Origin: Pantoea sp050157905
Lineage (GTDB): Bacteria; Pseudomonadota; Gammaproteobacteria; Enterobacterales; Enterobacteriaceae
Reading direction: 5' to 3'
Length of the DNA: 64,000 bases
Assembly: GCF_050157905.1 (NCBI RefSeq)
Contig: NZ_JBKIWZ010000001.1
Coordinates: 372,001 to 436,000 of the forward strand
Shown piece after piece: positions 62,198 to 64,000 of this stretch (position 1 is the first letter of the stretch; the number at the start of each line of letters is the position of its first letter). A program made the position numbers and the translations under genes. The notes below the pieces were generated by a model. The model saw only the letters and a list, made by a program, of their open reading frames with translations. It did not search any database and had not been told where the DNA came from.

Positions 62198-62839
62198 TCA
62201 TACCAACCGCATCTTGGTTTCGATCGCCACGCCCAGCACCTTACAGTTACCGTTCACCGGCACCATTGGCCACTGCGGGTTCAGTCCCTTAAGGTACTTC
62301 TGGCTGCCGTCAATGATGAGCTTTTTGAAGGTGGCCTCGTTGTCGTCAGTAAGCTTCGCAACGACCAGGCTTCCGTTGATCGCCTCACGGCCGGTGTCGA
62401 ACAGCACGTAAGTACCTGCCGGAATGCTCAGCCCGATCGGCGCAGTCATCGAATCGCCTTCCACCTGCAACCAGAAAGCCTCTCCTTGCGTATGTGCGTC
62501 AGATTCAAGCCACATATCGACATCCTTAATCGTATAGGGTTCACAAGCTTCATCCCATGCGCCAGCCTGAACCTTGCTTAAAACGGGGTAGCGCGCAGTC
62601 GGCTTATAGTCCTTAGGGTTAGACACGTTGCTGTCTAAGGTTGCCCCTGTTCCATCAAGAAGCCATTGGATGTCGCAATTTAACGCCTTAGCTAGCTCAG
62701 GCAGATACCTTGGTCTTTTAGTTTTACCGCTCTCAAGCTGGACAATCGCCTGCTGCGTTGTGCCGGCCTTTTCCGCTAGCTCTGTCTGAGTCAAACCCAG
62801 CTCGGTCCTTTTTGAAAGCACCCTTGCCGCAATTGTCAT
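62198..62839 (-). CDS. CI-like prophage repressor (LexA/S24 family)
   Basis: 213 residues: N-terminal helix-turn-helix (LTQTELAEKAGTTQQAIVQLE) and C-terminal self-cleaving domain with A92-G93 cleavage site, S130 (VEGDSM) and K172 (EATFKKL). Binds the ACAA-N6-TTGT sites. RecA-induced cleavage would trigger induction. Confidence 0.94.
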   Translation of the reverse strand: MTIAARVLSKRTELGLTQTELAEKAGTTQQAIVQLESGKTKRPRYLPELAKALNCDIQWLLDGTGATLDSNVSNPKDYKPTARYPVLSKVQAGAWDEACEPYTIKDVDMWLESDAHTQGEAFWLQVEGDSMTAPIGLSIPAGTYVLFDTGREAINGSLVVAKLTDDNEATFKKLIIDGSQKYLKGLNPQWPMVPVNGNCKVLGVAIETKMRLV

Positions 62840-62867
62840 TTAACACCTCATCAAAAAAGAGATGTTC

Positions 62868-62927
62868 ACAAGAAAAGCTGTAATTGACAAACAAAGTAGT
62901 TTGTATTTAAAATACAAGAAAGTTTGT
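62868..62927. promoter_or_regulatory. OR operator array and pR promoter
   Basis: Three 14-bp sites at 62868 (ACAAGAAAAGCTGT, one mismatch), 62891 (ACAAAGTAGTTTGT) and 62914 (ACAAGAAAGTTTGT), each exactly 23 bases apart. pR on the plus strand is TTGACA (62884-62889), 18 bases, TAAAAT (62908-62913). Confidence 0.85.
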
Positions 62928-62939
62928 CAAGGAGGCTAT

Positions 62940-63155
62940 ATGCAAACTATCTCCCAGCGCCTCAAGCAGAAACGAGCAGAGCTGAAGATGACTCAGACCG
63001 AATTGGCGCTTAAGGCAGGTGTGAAGCAGCAATCAATCCAACAGATTGAAGCTGGTATCACCAAGCGCCCACGGAAGATCTTCGAAATCGCTGTAGCTCT
63101 GCAATGTGATCCTGTCTGGCTGCAATACGGAAACGGCGTCAATACCGCCGCCTGA
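62940..63155 (+). CDS. Cro-like repressor
   Basis: 71 residues from 62940 behind AAGGAGG. Helix-turn-helix MTQTELALKAGVKQQSIQQIE resembles that of the CI-like protein. First gene of the rightward operon. Confidence 0.9.
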   Translation: MQTISQRLKQKRAELKMTQTELALKAGVKQQSIQQIEAGITKRPRKIFEIAVALQCDPVWLQYGNGVNTAA

Positions 63156-63162
63156 TTTCCAC

Positions 63163-63198
63163 CGCTCTTTACACAATCTAGCCCGCCGCCAACGCGGG
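63163..63198 (+). promoter_or_regulatory. nutR: boxA and P22-type boxB
   Basis: boxA CGCTCTTTACAC (63163-63174) and hairpin CCCGC/GCGGG around CGCCAAC (63182-63198). The core CCGCCGCCAACGCGG differs at one loop base from the P22 right boxB as I recall it. Confidence 0.78.
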
Positions 63199-63227
63199 GA
63201 ACTTCAAACCGTAGTGACTTGCTCACC

Positions 63228-63241
63228 GCAATGTCACGCAA
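63228..63241 (-). promoter_or_regulatory. CII-binding site of pRE
   Basis: On the minus strand TTGCGTGACATTGC fits TTGC-N6-TTGC. It points leftward toward cI, 28 bases before the cII start, so CII would switch on repressor synthesis. Confidence 0.75.
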
Positions 63242-63269
63242 TCATTTACCTACATGGAAATTATCAATT

Positions 63270-63539
63270 ATGGAACACGCAAGAAATAGCAAGTTGATCA
63301 ACGAAGTAGAAACAGAATTACGCAGCCGCCTGACTCACAAAGGCCAGCGCGTTCTGGCTGATGAGGCCGGATGGCATGAATCGAAGGTAAGCCGGTTAAA
63401 CCTCCGCGATATGGCGACGGTTTTCGTGCTGCTGGAGAAGGTGTGGGAAACGAGCCTGATTGCAGAAGTAGCCCGGCAAGCGGTTGCAGCTGCGATGGGA
63501 AAAGAAAAGGCCCCGAGCGCTGGAACGCTAGAGGCCTGA
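63270..63539 (+). CDS. CII-like lysogeny activator
   Basis: 89 residues from 63270 (MEHARNSKLINEVETELRSRL). The helix-turn-helix RVLADEAGWHESKVSRLNLR and VFVLLEKVWETSLIAEVARQ follow the lambda CII pattern. Position after cro and nutR agrees. A start 39 bases upstream is possible. Confidence 0.85.
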   Translation: MEHARNSKLINEVETELRSRLTHKGQRVLADEAGWHESKVSRLNLRDMATVFVLLEKVWETSLIAEVARQAVAAAMGKEKAPSAGTLEA

Positions 63540-63566
63540 TGCGAAATGACTGGATCAATTCACAGG
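63498..63566 (-). ncRNA. oop-like antisense RNA candidate
   Basis: The minus strand has CATAAT at 63576-63571 as a possible -10, and a hairpin AGGCC/GGCCT with inner AGCG/CGCT (63508-63537) followed by TTTTCTTTTCC. The ~68-base RNA would be antisense to the 3' end of cII, as OOP is in lambda. The -35 is poor. Confidence 0.5.
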
Positions 63567-63573
63567 AGTAATT

Positions 63574-63717
63574 ATGCCAAAGAAACACGTTGTGTACCAG
63601 GCGGAATTGCACAAAAACATCACCCGACTCCGGTACTTGCGTTCCTGCAGCCCGATCGTGGCCGAGAAGTTAAAGGCGATGCTGGACGAACACAAGACGA
63701 AGGAGAAAGGGCAATGA
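63574..63717 (+). CDS. Small prophage protein before the replication gene (47 residues)
   Basis: ATG at 63574 follows AGGAG. Basic helical protein (MPKKHVVYQAELHKNITRLR). Its TGA overlaps the next ATG (ATGA). No family recognised. Confidence 0.65.
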   Translation: MPKKHVVYQAELHKNITRLRYLRSCSPIVAEKLKAMLDEHKTKEKGQ

Positions 63718-64000
63718 GTAACGTATCAAGTTTAGCCAAAGCAAGAGAGGCCAGAGCGCCTCAGCAAACGCCGAAAGAGGTCGGTAAGGGGTTTACCTTG
63801 CTGCACAGAAAAATACAGGAGACAGAGTTCTACAGAAAGGATTCTCAGGCTGTTCATCTGTGGGTTCACCTGATTATGTCAGCCAACTACACAGAGGCGG
63901 CTGTGAAGACGGAATACGGAGTCATCCAGCTGCAGCGTGGTCAGTTCATCACAGGACGTAACACGCTGGCAACGGAGACCGGAATCGAACCAAACCGCAT
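63714..64000 (+). CDS. Phage replication protein O-like, cut by window end
   Basis: The first 95 residues: after a polar leader comes GFTLLHRKIQETEFYRKDSQAVHLWVHL and the block GQFITGRNTLATETGIEPNR, a winged-helix start typical of phage replisome organisers. It begins inside the preceding stop codon and continues past base 64000. Probably binds the phage origin in its own gene. Confidence 0.8.
   Translation, partial: MSNVSSLAKAREARAPQQTPKEVGKGFTLLHRKIQETEFYRKDSQAVHLWVHLIMSANYTEAAVKTEYGVIQLQRGQFITGRNTLATETGIEPNR

Noticed and set aside
53582..64000. CRISPR array or toxin-antitoxin pair in the prophage
   Set aside because: No regularly spaced direct repeats seen; no pair of small genes with recognisable toxin or antitoxin motifs.

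Overview
The window is a chromosomal segment of an enterobacterium of the Erwiniaceae type, most likely Pantoea or a close relative. Gene order from mdlA to folD follows the Escherichia coli backbone, but with Pantoea/Erwinia-like departures: no mscK after acrR, a zinc-uptake operon plus zinc-independent ribosomal proteins beside hha/tomB, and extra LysR-regulated gene pairs. The genus call is an inference from gene order and protein similarity recalled from memory; no search was run.

Region 1 (1-7700): the mdlAB ABC exporter (mdlA lacks its 5' end), the nitrogen-regulated glnK-amtB operon with a sigma-54 promoter and NtrC sites, tesB, the lipoprotein ybaY, the alkyltransferase-like atl gene and the 4.5S RNA gene ffs. 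Region 2 (7700-12200): hha-tomB, an unknown gene, then a zinc island. This holds a Zur box, a 34-residue membrane peptide, an ABC importer (ATPase, frameshifted permease, binding protein), and a second Zur box driving rpmE2-rpmJ2. Region 3 (12270-24830): acrAB/acrR with its operator, rsmS, a YeaQ-like membrane protein, priC, ybaN, apt, dnaX (programmed frameshift retained), ybaB, recR and the heat-shock gene htpG. Region 4 (24830-36980): a LysR regulator divergent from an unusual aminotransferase-fold-like gene, adk, hemH, gsk, ybaL, ushA, a PACE efflux pump divergent from a LysR regulator, ybaK and ybaP. Region 5 (36985-53410): copA (programmed frameshift signal retained)/cueR, ybbJ-qmcA, cnoX, ybbO, tesA/ybbA-ybbP, purEK with a PurR box, lpxH-ppiB, cysS, ybcJ-folD and a DUF1198 gene.

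Region 6 (53505-64000) is the left part of a lambdoid prophage integrated at the argU-type tRNA-Arg(UCU) gene, the same site as DLP12 in E. coli. It has integrase, an excisionase-like gene, a leftward early operon (small genes, RecT- and RecE-like recombination proteins, a CIII candidate, DUF551, a P22 gp24-type N antiterminator), the immunity region (LexA-like CI, Cro, CII), an oop-like antisense RNA candidate, and the start of a replication gene cut by the window end. Nut sites of P22 type, 14-bp operators in OL and OR arrays and a CII box can be read directly. The slot between N and cI, used by rexAB in lambda and sieB in P22, is filled by a proteasome/HslV-like N-terminal-nucleophile hydrolase. 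That is the most unusual gene in the window.

Two neighbouring genes in the zinc island each appear to lack one base in a homopolymer, so either real lesions or base-call errors should be considered there.
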